Below are positions 40,464 through 50,575 of a DNA stretch of 64,000 bases, piece after piece. A program made the position numbers and the translations under genes. How positions within the stretch are numbered: the stretch's first letter is position 1; every line of letters begins with the position of its first letter. The stretch lies in NCBI RefSeq assembly GCF_003086295.3, contig NC_092053.1, forward strand, positions 84,815,671 through 84,879,670. Reading direction: 5' to 3'. The notes below the pieces were generated by a model, which saw only the letters and a program-made list of their open reading frames with translations, did no database searches and was not told where the DNA came from. The stretch is from Arachis hypogaea. Its lineage: Eukaryota; Streptophyta; Magnoliopsida; Fabales; Fabaceae.

Positions 40464-42360
40464 TGATGAGTATTTTGGTGGAAAATAAATTTCCCCCAAA
40501 ACACACAAATCTAACCGGCAAGTGTACCGGGTCGTATCAAGTAATAAAAACTCACGGGAGTGAGGTCGATCCCACAGGGATTGAAGGATTGAGCAATTTT
40601 AGCTTAGTGGTTAATTTAGTCAAGCGAATCAAGATTTGGTTGAGTGTTTTGTGATGTGCAGAAATTAAATTGCATGGAAGTAAAGAGAACAGGGAATTAA
40701 AGTGCTAAATCTTAAAGAACAAGAAATTAAATAGCAAAAACATAGAATGCAAGAAATGTAAATAGCGGAATCTTAAAGTGCAAGAAATGTAAACGGCTGG
40801 AATTGTAAAGGGAATTGGGGATTGGATTTGCAGAATTTAAACAAAGAAAAGTTGAATTGCATTAAACAGAGAAGTAGAAGGGAATTGGGATTGAATCGGA
40901 TCCGAAACAGAAGAGTAAATGAACATATAAAACAATAAACAGAGAATTGAAATGGGAAATCAGATCTCAGGACCCAGAGACTAGAAAACCAAGTCTAGAT
41001 CTCAATGCCTTCCTAGATCCAATAAGAACAATTGCAAGGGAATTGTAAATTGTAAGGAAAGTAGATGAGAAGAAAGTAACAGAAATGGAAATTAAATTGC
41101 AGTAAATAAAGCAGAGAGGTCCAAGGATGAGATTGAAACAGAATTTCTTCAATTCTCCAACCCAAGATCCAAGACAATTATAATTGAAATTGAAAGCAAT
41201 AAAACTGAGAGGAAGAGAAGTGAATTCTCTTTCCCCAAGACAAAGAAATTAAAGTTCACTCAATATCCAAAGCTCTCCGAAAACTATTATAAAAATTCCA
41301 AAAGGAAAGCTCTCCGAAGAACTTGAATTCTATCCTATTTATACACTTTCTTCAAATGATCTTCAAGCTTTGAGTTGGGCCTTTGCTCTTGGTGGAATTG
41401 GGTTGAAAGAGGCCTTGGTTGATTGCTCTTGAAGTTTGGAGAAGAACCAAAGTGAACCAATTGAACCGGGTTGGAGTTTTGCAAAAGTTGGACCAAAAGT
41501 TTGAGCAAAAGTTAGGGGTCTAACTTTTGCTCCAACTTTTCATATCAGCTAACACCACTTTGCTGATATGAACGTTGGTGCCAACGTTAGGGGTCTAACT
41601 TTGACCCTAACGTTGGCCTTACTTTGTGTACTTGTGGCGCCAACGTTAGCCACCAAGTTAGGGGGCTAACGTTGGCGCAAACTTTTGCTCCTCCTTGTGA
41701 TTTTCATGTGCCAACGTTAGCCACCAAGTTAGGGGGCTAACGTTGGCGCAAACTTTTGGTGCCCAGGGAGGATTTCTTCATGCCAACGTTAGCCTCAAAG
41801 TTAGGGGACTAACGTTGGCGCAAACTTTTGGTGCCCAGGGGTAAATTTCATGTGCCAACGTTAGCCTTAAAGTTAGGGGGCTAACGTTGGCGCAAACTTT
41901 TGGTACCCAGGGAGTGATTTTCAAGTTCCAACGTTAGCCTCCAAGTTAGGGGGCTAACGTTGGGGCTAACTTTTCAACCAAAAGTTTGTGCAAAAGTTTG
42001 ATGCTAACTTTAGGTCCAACTTTTTACTTCCTGGTTCAATTTCACTTATTCCATTGTCTTCTCTTTACTCCTAGCTATTCCTTCTTACTTCAACCTTTCT
42101 CCAAGCTTTCTTCACCTATAATTAATCAACCAAACTCATCAAAGCTATGCTCATAATCATGAGATATTCATTCTATCATAATATGCAACAATTTTAGCAT
42201 AAAACCTCATGAAATGGCATGAATTTATACATGGTTGATTCAATCAAGGGAAACATGAAAATCTACTCAATTAGCTTGCTTATGGTTCAAGAAAGTGCAT
42301 AATTCTAATGAAAACAAAAGGAAAAGACTGGTTAAAATAGGCTAGGATGACTTGTCATCA
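40464..42360 (-). repeat. 5' LTR of E5 (right copy)
   Basis: 1897 bp, nearly identical to 26092-27988. It carries the AACGTT inverted-repeat array at about 41480-42030 and TATAAATAG on the minus strand at 41337-41345. Confidence 0.95.
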
Positions 42361-42365
42361 CTATC
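42361..42365. repeat. Target-site duplication of E5, right copy (CTATC)
   Basis: Identical to 26087-26091. Confidence 0.95.
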
Positions 42366-43954
42366 CTCCTTAGCATCAATTACAAGTTTTTTGACGGAAT
42401 TTTCTACAATAATTTCAGCTTCATCCACTTGTTCCAGTACAAAGTCATGCTCTTTATCGTCTATTGGAGTTTCTAGTATCTCCTTCATGCTACGTTCTTC
42501 AATAGATTGTCCACATGAAGCCATGGTTGTTCCTTGAGTATCCGAACGTCGGGAAGGTAATTGATTGATCGCTTGCTCCAGTTGGTGAAGGGTTGCATGA
42601 AATTTTTCCACTGTTTCCTTGAGACGCTCCCGTGATTCTTGGGTCGATGGATATGGACATGGTGCATAGGGAAGTGGTGGTTCTTGGGAGAAATTGGATT
42701 GGAATTGGGGTGGATATGGGTTAGGGTCATATGAAGGTGAATGGTGGTAGGGGGCTTGTGAGTATGGTGGTTCAAAACTATGTTGAGGAGGTGGTTCATA
42801 GGCATATGATGGGGCTTGTTGGTAACTACAAGGGGGTCTACCATATTTATCATCTTGGTATACACCTCGGAATGGCTCTTGACTGTAGTAATTTGGTGCG
42901 TGTTGGTTGCACATCTTTCTCAACCTTGCATTCTAGTCCACTTGAAGAAGGCTCAACAAGATTGTCAAGGTAATTGGTCAACGTGGGCAAAAAATCACTA
43001 GTGATGGAATCAACTTCTTGATCAATTTTCTTCAACTCTCTGTTTAATTTTGCAACTTTGCTCTCTTCTTTAACATCTCTTCCATATTCTGTGGAGGAGG
43101 GCTCTTCAACTTGAGATTCCCTTATGTACTCAACATATCCTAAACATCCACCCACTACTTCCTTTTGTTTGCTAATCTCTACCTTCTCCTCTTGTTGCAC
43201 TTCTTGCTTCAACTCTTTTTCGTCACCATGGAGCTTCAAGTTCATTTCCTCACTAAGCTCCTTGATTGTTTCTCCATATTTAACAATGGGGTTACTTATA
43301 GTGCATGAGCTTTGGTGGGATGTTAGGTGATTTACGGCTTCTACCATGCTAGCTATCCTTGCTCTTAGCTCCTTAAACTTAGTTTCATCCTCCTCTTGTC
43401 TCCTTAAGATACGAGATTCAAGGTTTCTCAGTTCTAATATGAAGGTTTCGTCAGGAGGTGGTGGTGGGAGATATGGTTTAGTGTGAGGAAAGATTGTTGA
43501 TGTTGGAAGGTGGTTCATATTAGTGGAATTCTTGAGGTGGTGTATGTGGAATTTGTGATTCTTGGGAGTATTGGTATTGGGATGGTGGTTGTTCTAGATG
43601 TGGTTCATACGGTGGTTGATATGGTGGGTATTGGTTATGGTCATATGGAGTTGAATGGTGGTGTGAGGCATGTGAGTATGGTGTATGGCTATATTGAGGA
43701 ATGGGATCATATGCATATGATGATTGTGGTTGACAACCACGATGAGGATCATCACACACATTGGCTTGATACACATTAGGATTAGGATTATACCCATAAG
43801 AGTCCGGAGGAGATTGTTACCATGAAGGTTGTTTATAAGCTTGGGGTTCCTCCCATCTTTGATTTCCAAATCCTTGATGTATATCCTCATTGGATCTTTC
43901 ATTTCCTACAACATAGTTTAAACTACACTCATAGCCAAAAGGATGAGAATTCAT
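42366..43954 (-). pseudogene. ORF1 of E3, N-terminal part (Tyr/Pro/His/Gln-rich)
   Basis: The likely start is the ATG of MNSHPFGYECSLNYVV at 43954. The next 140 residues are rich in Tyr, Pro, His, Ser and Gln (AYDPIPQYSHTPYSHASHHH, YPPYQPPYEPHLEQPPSQYQ). After a shift come a coiled-coil-like charged region (ETFILELRNLESRILRRQEE, DETKFKELRARIASMVEAVN) and a second Tyr/Pro-rich block (SYAYEPPPQHSFEPPYSQAP), then a Glu/Asp-rich segment that reads into the E5 site. It stands directly behind the PBS, where gag should be, but I see no gag, protease or RT domain. Function unknown. Confidence 0.6.
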
Positions 43955-44095
43955 AATGAAAGAGAAAATAGAAACAAAGATTAATAAGAAACAAAGAAAA
44001 TAAAATCCAAAACTAGCAAAAACTAGCGAACAACCCAAAATTCAAGCAAGCTATTCACAATATATACAATAGCCAATAACATATCACCATTGTGT

Positions 44096-44113
44096 TCCCC
44101 GGCAACGGCGCCA
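44096..44113 (-). other. Primer binding site of E3
   Basis: On the minus strand TGGCGCCGTTGCCGGGGA, an exact tRNA-Asp-type site, 7 nt from the LTR. Confidence 0.85.
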
Positions 44114-44120
44114 TTTTGAT

Positions 44121-44484
44121 TGATGAAGATTTTTTTTTGTCGTGTCGGTATAGAATTTCACACAAAATAAATTCTCGTTGCAAGTATAGTTCTACAACAA
44201 CAAACAATCCTCCCAATCAAAAATTTGTGGTTTTGTATCACGAATAACGAACTCCAATGAAAGTTTACCGAAGTATTTGGACTCCGGGTCATCTCCCTAG
44301 GAAACAATGGAGTGCTCAATTATTGGCTATAACGGGGTAAGGGGGTCTTTTGGTTCATAAGAGAGCAAGAAAAGTAAATTAGGCAAGTAATTAAAGAAAC
44401 AAGATAAAGAACTATTGGCTAAGATTTGGGTAATTGAGGTCATCATCTTTATCAACAAACCAAATATTGATAATCATGAGAGGC
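44121..44484 (-). repeat. LTR at the PBS end of E3, truncated by E7
   Basis: Starts TGATGAAGAT and runs 364 bp to the E7 insertion. It shares CTCGTTGCAAGTATAG and ACCGAAGTATT with the 3' LTR of E3 (18325-19837), but by eye the rest agrees only moderately, far less than expected of a pair. The rest of this LTR must lie beyond the right edge. Confidence 0.7.
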
Positions 44485-46054
44485 TGGTGCACGAAATTAC
44501 AATCACACTTTTGTAATTCCGCAGAACTAACCAGCAAGTGCACTGGGTCATCCGAGTAATACCTTACTTGAGTAAGGGTCGATCCCACGGAGATTGTCGG
44601 CTTGAAGCAAGCTATGGTTATCTTGTAATTCTTAGTCAAGATATCAGTAATGATTCTTAGTTTTAATTGTAAAAAGTAAAAGAACATGAAATAAATACTT
44701 GTTATGCAGTAATGGAGAACAGGTTGAGGTTTTGGAGATGCTCTGTCCTCTGAATCTCTGCTTTTCCAATGTCTTCTTCTTCACGCACGCAAGGCTCCTT
44801 ACATGGCAAGCTGTATGTTGGTGGATCACCGTTGTTAACGGCTACCAGCCGTCCTCTCAGTGAAAAGGGTCCATGTACATGGCTAATCATCTGTCGGTTC
44901 TCACTAATGTTGGAATATTGATCCTCTTGCACACTGTCACTGCACCCAGCATTCATGACTTTAAAGTTCGTCACAGTTATCCCTTCCCAGATCCTACTCG
45001 GAATACCACAGACAAAGTTTAGACTTTCTGGATCTCAGGAATGCTGCCAATTGATTATAGCTTATACCATGAAGACTCTGATCTCACGGATTTGAATGCT
45101 CTGTTGTCAGGAGAGGTAGTCAAACTCGTGAACTAAGAACCAAAGAGATACACACTCAATCTAAGGTAGAACGGAAGTGGTTGTCAGGCACGCATTCATA
45201 GGTTGAGAATGGTGATGAGTGTCACGGATCATCACATTCATCATGTTGAAGTGCGAATGAATATCTTAGAATAGAAACAAGCGTGATTGAATGGAAAATA
45301 GTAGTAATTACATTAATCCATCGAGACACAGCAGAGCTCATCACCCCCAACCATGGAGTTTAGAGACTCATGCCATAGAGGATACAAAATTCAGATGTAA
45401 AAATGTTATGAGGTACAAAATAAATCTATAAAAGTAGTTTTTATACTCAACTAGTAACCTAGGTTTACAGAAAATGAGTAAGCTAAGATAGATAGTGCAG
45501 AAATCCACTTCTGGGGCCCACTTGGTCTGTGTTTGGGCTGAGCACTGAAGCTTTCATGTGCATAGGCTATTTCTGGCGTTGAACTCCAACTTTTGTGCCA
45601 GTTTGGGCGTTTAACTCCAACTTTTATGCCAGTTCTGGCGTTTAACGCCAGAAAAGGGTAAGGAGATGGCGTTTAAACGCTAGTTTACGCTACCAAATCT
45701 CGGGCCAAGTATGGACTATTATATATTGCTGGAAAGTCCAGGATGTCTACTTTCCAACGCAATTGAGAGCGCACCAATTGGGTGTCTGTAGATCCAAAAA
45801 ATTCATTTCGAATGCTGGAGGGTCAAAATCCAACAGCATCTGCAGTCCTTTTTCAGCCTCTGAATCAGATTTCTGCTCAGGTCCCTCAATTTCAGCCAGT
45901 ACCTGAAATTATAGAAAAATACACAAACTCATAGTAAAGTGTAGAAATGTGATTTTTGAATAAAAACTAATAAAAATATAATATAAAATGACTAAAACAT
46001 TCTAAAAACTACCTAAAAACAATGCCAAAAAGGGTATAAATTATCCGCTCATCA
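44485..46054 (-). repeat. 3' LTR of E7
   Basis: 1570 bp, TGGTGCACGAA to CCGCTCATCA on the plus strand. The flanking GAGGC (44480-44484) would be one target duplication. It contains a GGCGTTTAACGCC array at 45572-45685 and a possible TATA box TATAAAAA on the minus strand (45438-45445). Confidence 0.88.
45572..45685 (-). repeat. GGCGTTTAACGCC palindrome array in the E7 LTR
   Basis: Units CTGGCGTTGAACTCC, GGGCGTTTAACTCC, CTGGCGTTTAACGCCAG and GGCGTTTAAACGC, upstream of the TATA box on the sense strand. The partner inside E7 is at 48926-49160 with the same T variant. Confidence 0.78.
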
Positions 46055-46092
46055 CAACACCAAACTTAAATTGTTGCTTGTCCCCAAGCAAC
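46055..46092 (-). other. Stem-loop module H6 beside the E7 3' LTR
   Basis: Sense strand: stem GTTGCTTG/CAAGCAAC closed by GGGA (46073-46092), then AATTTAAGTTTGGTGTTG to the LTR. Identical to E1. Confidence 0.75.
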
Positions 46093-47265
46093 TAAAAACA
46101 AAATAGGATAAAAAGAAGAGAATATACAATGAATTTCAAATATGAATGAAGCTCAGTTCCAATTAGATGAGCGGGACTTGTAGCCTTTTTGCTTCTGAAC
46201 AGTTTTGGCATCTCACTTTATCCTTTGAAGTTCAGAATGATTGGCATCTATAGGAACTCAGAATTCAAATAGTGTTATTGATTCTCCTAGTTCAGTGTGT
46301 TGATTCTTGAACACAGTTACTTTATGAGTCTTGGCCGTGACCCTAAGCACCTTGTTTTCCATTGTTACCACCGGAAACATAAATGCCACAGACACATAAC
46401 TGGGTGAACCTTTTCAGATTGTGACTCAGCTTTGCTAGACTCCCCAATTAAAGGTGCCCAGAGCTCATAAGCACACTCTTTTTGCTTTGGACCACGACTT
46501 TAATTATTCAGTCTCAAGTTCTTCACTTGGACCTTCATGCCACAAGGACATGGTTAGGGACATCTTGGTTTAGCCACTTAGGCCAGGATTTTATTCCTGT
46601 GGGCCCTCCTATCAATTAATGCTCAAAGCCTTGGATCCTTTTCACCCTTGCCTTTTAGTTTAAAGCGTTATCGGCTTTTTCTGCTTGCTTTTTCTTTTTC
46701 TTTCTTTTTTTTTATTTTTCGCCAAATTAATTTTTTTTGCAAGCTTTATATTCACTACTTTTTCTTGCTTGAAGAATCAATTTTATGATTTTTCAGATTA
46801 TCAATAACATTTCTCCTTTTTCATTATTCTTTCAAGAGCCAACAATTTTAATATTCATAAACAACAATATGAAAGATATGCACTGTTCAAGCATTCATCC
46901 AGAAAACAAAAAGTATTGCCACCACATCAAAATACTTAGATTATTTTCAAGATATAATTCGAAATTCATGTACTTCTTATTCTTTTTCAAATAAAAACAT
47001 TTTTCTTTTAAGAAAGGTAAGGGATTTATGGGATTATTCATAGCTTTAAGACATATACTCTAAATTTTATTGATTATGGAATAGAAATAAGACATGGAAT
47101 AAGCATAAAAGCAGACAGACAATAATAAAAGAAAGGAAATTAAAGACATAAAAATAAATGATTCTAATGCTAATGCTCATGTGACTTTTAAAATGGATCT
47201 CTAACAACAAAAGTTATCACAGAGTTAGGACTCAACAACCTACATTGGGAGAGGGAAGTGCTCCT
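46093..47265 (-). other. Untranslated 3' region of E7
   Basis: About 1.17 kb with no gene, homologous to E1 10698-11813, with a pyrimidine-rich stretch on the plus strand (46675-46740). Confidence 0.65.
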
Positions 47266-48366
47266 TCAATTTGTAGGAGTGTCTGGTCCCTCAAGGGAGA
47301 GCCTCTGGCGTTTTAGCTTCTGTAGCTCACGCCCTTGCATTTCTTGCTCCTTAAGCAGTTTGCAGAGCATGCTATTTTGATTTTGCTGTTCTTCCTTAAG
47401 TTGATCCATAGCTTCTTGCAGCTTGGTAACAGAAGCTTCTAGGCGGGTCCAGTAGTCAATCTGAGGAATTTCTGGGAGGAACTCCTGCGCCCTCCTTTTG
47501 ATGGAGTTATCTTGCACTTGTTGTCCTTCCATTGACTTCTTGGTGATTGGGCGCTCGACTGGGATGAACTCATCTACTCCCATCTTCACCCCAGCATCTT
47601 TACATAGCAGAGAGATTAAGCTTGGGTAAGCCAATTTGGCTTCAGTGGAGTTCTTTTTTGCAATTGTGTAAATCTCACAAGAAATCAGATGATGAATCTC
47701 CACTTCGTTTCCCAGCATAATGCAATGAATCATCACTGCTCTTTTGACAGTGACCTCAGAGCAGTTGCTAGTGGGCAGTATAGAGTGCCCAATGAAGTCC
47801 AACCAGCCCCTAGCAACTAGTTTGAGATCTCCTCTCTTGAGTTGGTTTGGGACACCTTTTGAGTTGGTTATCCACTTAGTTCCAGGGAGGCATATGTCCT
47901 CTAGAACTTGGTCCAACCGCTTATCTACTCTCACCATTCTCCTATTAAAGCATTCTAGATCATCTTGCAGTTGAGGCAGCTTGAAGACCTCTCTTATTTT
48001 GTCAAGGTGAAAGTAAATAATCCTCCCTCTGACCATAGTTCAAAAGGTATGAAAGGCAGTTCCAGTCATTCTCTGCTTGTCTGTCAGCCACAGATTTGAG
48101 TAGAATTCCTGAACCATGTTTCTTCCCACCTTTGTCTCAGGATTAGCTAGAATTTTCCAGCCTCTATTTCGAATCTGCTCTTGGATCTCTGGATAGTCGT
48201 CTTCTTTCAGATCGAATTTAACTTCTGGGAACACTGACCTCAGACCCATTATTTTGTCGTAATGGTCTGCATGTTCCTTGGTTAAGAACCTCTCTTGATT
48301 CCAAAGTGGCTTTGGATTATTCTCTTTCTTGCCTCTTAATGTTGTTTGTTTTCCCTTAGGAGCCAT
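47266..48366 (-). pseudogene. ORF3 of E7, one in-frame stop
   Basis: The start is the ATG at 48366 (MAPKGKQTTLRGKKENNPKP, basic), shortly after stem-loop module H7. About 366 codons. It shares with E4 ORF3 the stretches YPEIQEQIRNRGWKILANP, RRMVRVDKRLDQVLEDIC, LVARGWLDFIGHSILPTSN and RAVMIHCIMLGNEVEIHHLI. A C-terminal coiled coil (LEASVTKLQEAMDQLKEEQQ... LQKLKRQRLSLEG) follows. A TGA after AFHTF at about 48037-48039 interrupts. No signal peptide or membrane helix, so not envelope-like. Relatives are called 'putative plant transposon protein' to my knowledge; role unknown. Confidence 0.78.
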
Positions 48367-48404
48367 GATCTTAATGAGTCTTAGCTTGGTGATCACGAAG
48401 AAAC

Positions 48405-48440
48405 ACACCAAACTTATAGGTTTGCTTGTCCTTAAGCAAA
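48405..48440 (-). other. Stem-loop module H7 upstream of ORF3 (E7)
   Basis: Sense strand: stem TTTGCTT/AAGCAAA with loop AAGGAC (48421-48440), then CCTATAAGTTTGGTGTG, 39 nt before the ORF3 ATG, as in E1 and E4. Confidence 0.7.
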
Positions 48441-48925
48441 AGAAAGGAAAGGAGAGGAATAGGAGGTGAGTCAAATTCGAGTTGTGGAGGAGAGGGATGA
48501 CAAAACGTGCATTTAAAAGTGGAGGAGTGGGGTTCCGAAAATTTTGAAAAAGATATGATAGAAAGATATGATTGGTAAAAAAATGAATCATGATATGAAA
48601 AAGATGAGATTTTAAAATTAAAAAGATATGAAAAAGATATAAAGAAGTTAAATCTGAAAAATTGTTGATGCTTCTATGAATTAAGAGAATATATGATGAG
48701 TTAAAAAAGATTTGGAAAGGAGTTGAAAAGATAAATGAGTTTTTGAAAAATATATGGAAAGGATTTGAAAGAAAATTCAAAAGGGATTTGGAAGATTATT
48801 AAATTTTTGAAAATTGAGTGTGAGTGATGAAAATTTGTAACACGTTTATGCAGAAAATTATGAATTGAAACATGAAAGTTTGAAAAAATTTGAAGTGGAA
48901 ACAAAATCTCCTCCTCCTGCCTTTT
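48441..48925 (-). other. Leader-like region before ORF3 of E7
   Basis: A/T-rich and pyrimidine-rich in the sense direction. Open frames here (upstream extension of ORF3 and a small one at 48701-48904) are low complexity. No clear TATA box. Confidence 0.45.
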
Positions 48926-49160
48926 CTGGCATTAAATGCCTAGAATGGTATCCATTGTGGCGTTTAACGCTCATAAGTTGGCGTTAAACGCCAGAAATCC
49001 TTTGTGACTCGGCATTTTTTTGAATGCCCAGGATGCTACAATTTTGGCATTAAACGCCCAGAATGGTACCCATTTGGGCGTTTAATGCCCAGAATAGTAT
49101 CTTTACTGGCATTAAACGCCCAGAATGGTACCCATTCTGGCGTTTAACGCCCAAAATACC
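48926..49160 (-). repeat. GGCGTTTAACGCC palindrome array, internal copy of E7
   Basis: About eight units: GGCATTAAATGCC, GGCGTTTAACGC, TTGGCGTTAAACGCCAG, TGGCATTAAACGCCCAGAA and similar. It is the T-variant of the motif also found in the E7 LTR. Confidence 0.8.
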
Positions 49161-49320
49161 CCTTACTGGCATATTCGTGCCAGTGAGCTCCTTTTCTCTG
49201 CTTTATGCTCTGAATCCTTCTGTAACTCTGTGAACTCCTACAATTGATAATTAACCTTGAAGAGAATTTATATCAAACTCCTATAATTATTATTTAAATA
49301 ATAAATAAACTTTGCTAATG

Positions 49321-49338
49321 GCTGGGTTGCCTCCCAGC
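49321..49338 (-). other. Post-stop hairpin P4 (E7)
   Basis: Sense-strand stem GCTGGG/CCCAGC with loop AGGCAA, 40 nt after the integrase stop. Confidence 0.7.
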
Positions 49339-49378
49339 AAGCGCTTCTTTATTGTCTTTAGCTGGACTTTACTGAGCT

Positions 49379-50400
49379 TTAATCTAGTCTTAGTTTTGAG
49401 CATTCTTGCTCAACATTGCTTTCAAGATAATGCTTTACTCTCTGTCCATTAACAATGAATTTTTTGTCAGAGTCAATATCCTGAAGCTCTACATATCCAT
49501 ATGGTGACACACTTGTAATCACATATGGTCCCCTCCACCGGGATTTTAATTTCCCAGGGAATAATCTGAGCCTAGACTTAAACAGCAGAACCTTCTGTCC
49601 TGGCTCAAAGACTCTGGATAACAGTTTCTTGTCATGCCACCTTTTTGCTTTCTCCTTGTAAATTTTTGCATTTTCGAAAGCATTGAGTCTGAATTCCTCT
49701 AGCTCATTCAACTGGAGCAATCTTTTCTCTCCAGCCAACTTGGCATCAAAGTTTAGGAATCTGGTTGCCGAGTAAGCCTTGTGTTCCAGTTCCACTAGCA
49801 GGTGACAAGCTTTTCCATACACAAGCTGGTATGGAGATGAATGCAATTCTGTATGCCCATAGAGCATCATCCAGACTCGTTGCGCAATCCTTTCTACGGG
49901 TACTTACAGTCCGTTCTAGGATTCGTTTTAGTTCTCTATTTGAGACTTCAGCCTGCCCATTTGTCTGTGGATGATATGGAGTTGCCACTTTATGGTTAAT
50001 TCCATATCGGATCAGAGCAGAGTTAAGTTGTTTATTGCAGAAATGAGTCCCTCCATCACTGATTAGTATTCTAGGGACACCAAATCTGCTGAAGATATGC
50101 TTCTGGAGGAACTTCAGCACAGTCTTAGTATCATTAGTGGGTGTGGCAATTGCCTCTACCCATTTAGATACATAGTCTACTGCCACCAGAATGTAAGTGT
50201 TTGAGTATGATGGTGGGAAAGGCCCCATGAAGTCAATACCCCACACATCAAACAACACGATCTCTAAGATCCCTTGGTGAGGCATAGCGTAACCATGAGG
50301 CAGATTATTAGCTCTCTGGCAACTGTCACAGTTATGTACAAACTCTCGGGAGTCTCTATAGTGGGTAGGCCAGTAGAAGCCACATTGGAGAACTTTTGTG
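49379..50400 (-). pseudogene. pol: Integrase of E7, one small deletion, cut by E8
   Basis: From 50400 the zinc-binding region is partly visible, then [29 protein letters not shown] and [10 protein letters not shown] give the D, D and E of the catalytic core (50285-49746). Near 49840 a deletion of roughly 17 bases (relatives have a KTPIG motif there) shifts the frame. The other frame (49870-49379) continues with [20 protein letters not shown] and the C-terminal tail LLFKSRLRLFPGKLKSRWRG to SKLRLD. The upstream part is beyond E8 and outside the window. Confidence 0.85.
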
Positions 50401-50405
50401 ACTGT

Positions 50406-50575
50406 TGATGCATGGAAACTTGTCTCTTAACAATTTCCCTCGGCAAGTATACCGAATTGTCGTCAAGTAAAAACTCACAATAGAGTGAGGTCGAATCCCA
50501 CAGGGATTGATTGGTCAATCAACTTTAATTAGAGGAATGTTCTAGTCGAGCTAAGCAAAATTTGATGTGAGAGTT
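50406..50575 (-). repeat. E8 LTR, part left of E4
   Basis: 170 bp from TGATGCATGGAAAC. It includes CTCACAATAGAGTGAGGTCG and CCCACAGGGATTG, which resemble the E5 LTR. It ends in the GAGTT target of E4. Confidence 0.85.
50571..50575. repeat. Target-site duplication of E4, left copy (GAGTT)
   Basis: GAGTT precedes TGATGAACGG and is repeated at 61540-61544 after GCGCACCA. Confidence 0.95.

Larger units (their letters stand above)
26092..42360 (-). mobile_element. E5: Ty3/gypsy Athila-like element with gag-pol, split by a CACTA transposon
   Basis: A complete insertion of 16269 bp, or 10965 bp without the CACTA element and its 3-bp duplication. It has two 1897-bp LTRs, a PBS, gag, protease, RT, RNase H and integrase, a post-stop hairpin and a stem-loop module beside the 3' LTR, but no ORF3 and no internal palindrome array. 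By eye only about 15 positions differ between the LTRs (about 0.8%), so it is young. Even so, gag-pol has four in-frame stops and one frameshift besides the CACTA insertion. Confidence 0.95.
18325..44484 (-). mobile_element. E3: pol-less Athila-like element, split by E5
   Basis: On the minus strand: LTR (44484-44121, cut by E7), PBS (44096-44113), a long degenerate ORF1 (43954 to 25258 across E5), a post-stop hairpin, an ACGCG array, ORF3 (23169-21835), a polypurine tract and a 3' LTR (19837-18325). ORF1 reads on across the E5 insertion, so 26086 and 42366 were joined before. The two terminal LTRs are the same type but look too different to be a normal pair (see finding), so a chimaera is possible. 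Confidence 0.6.
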
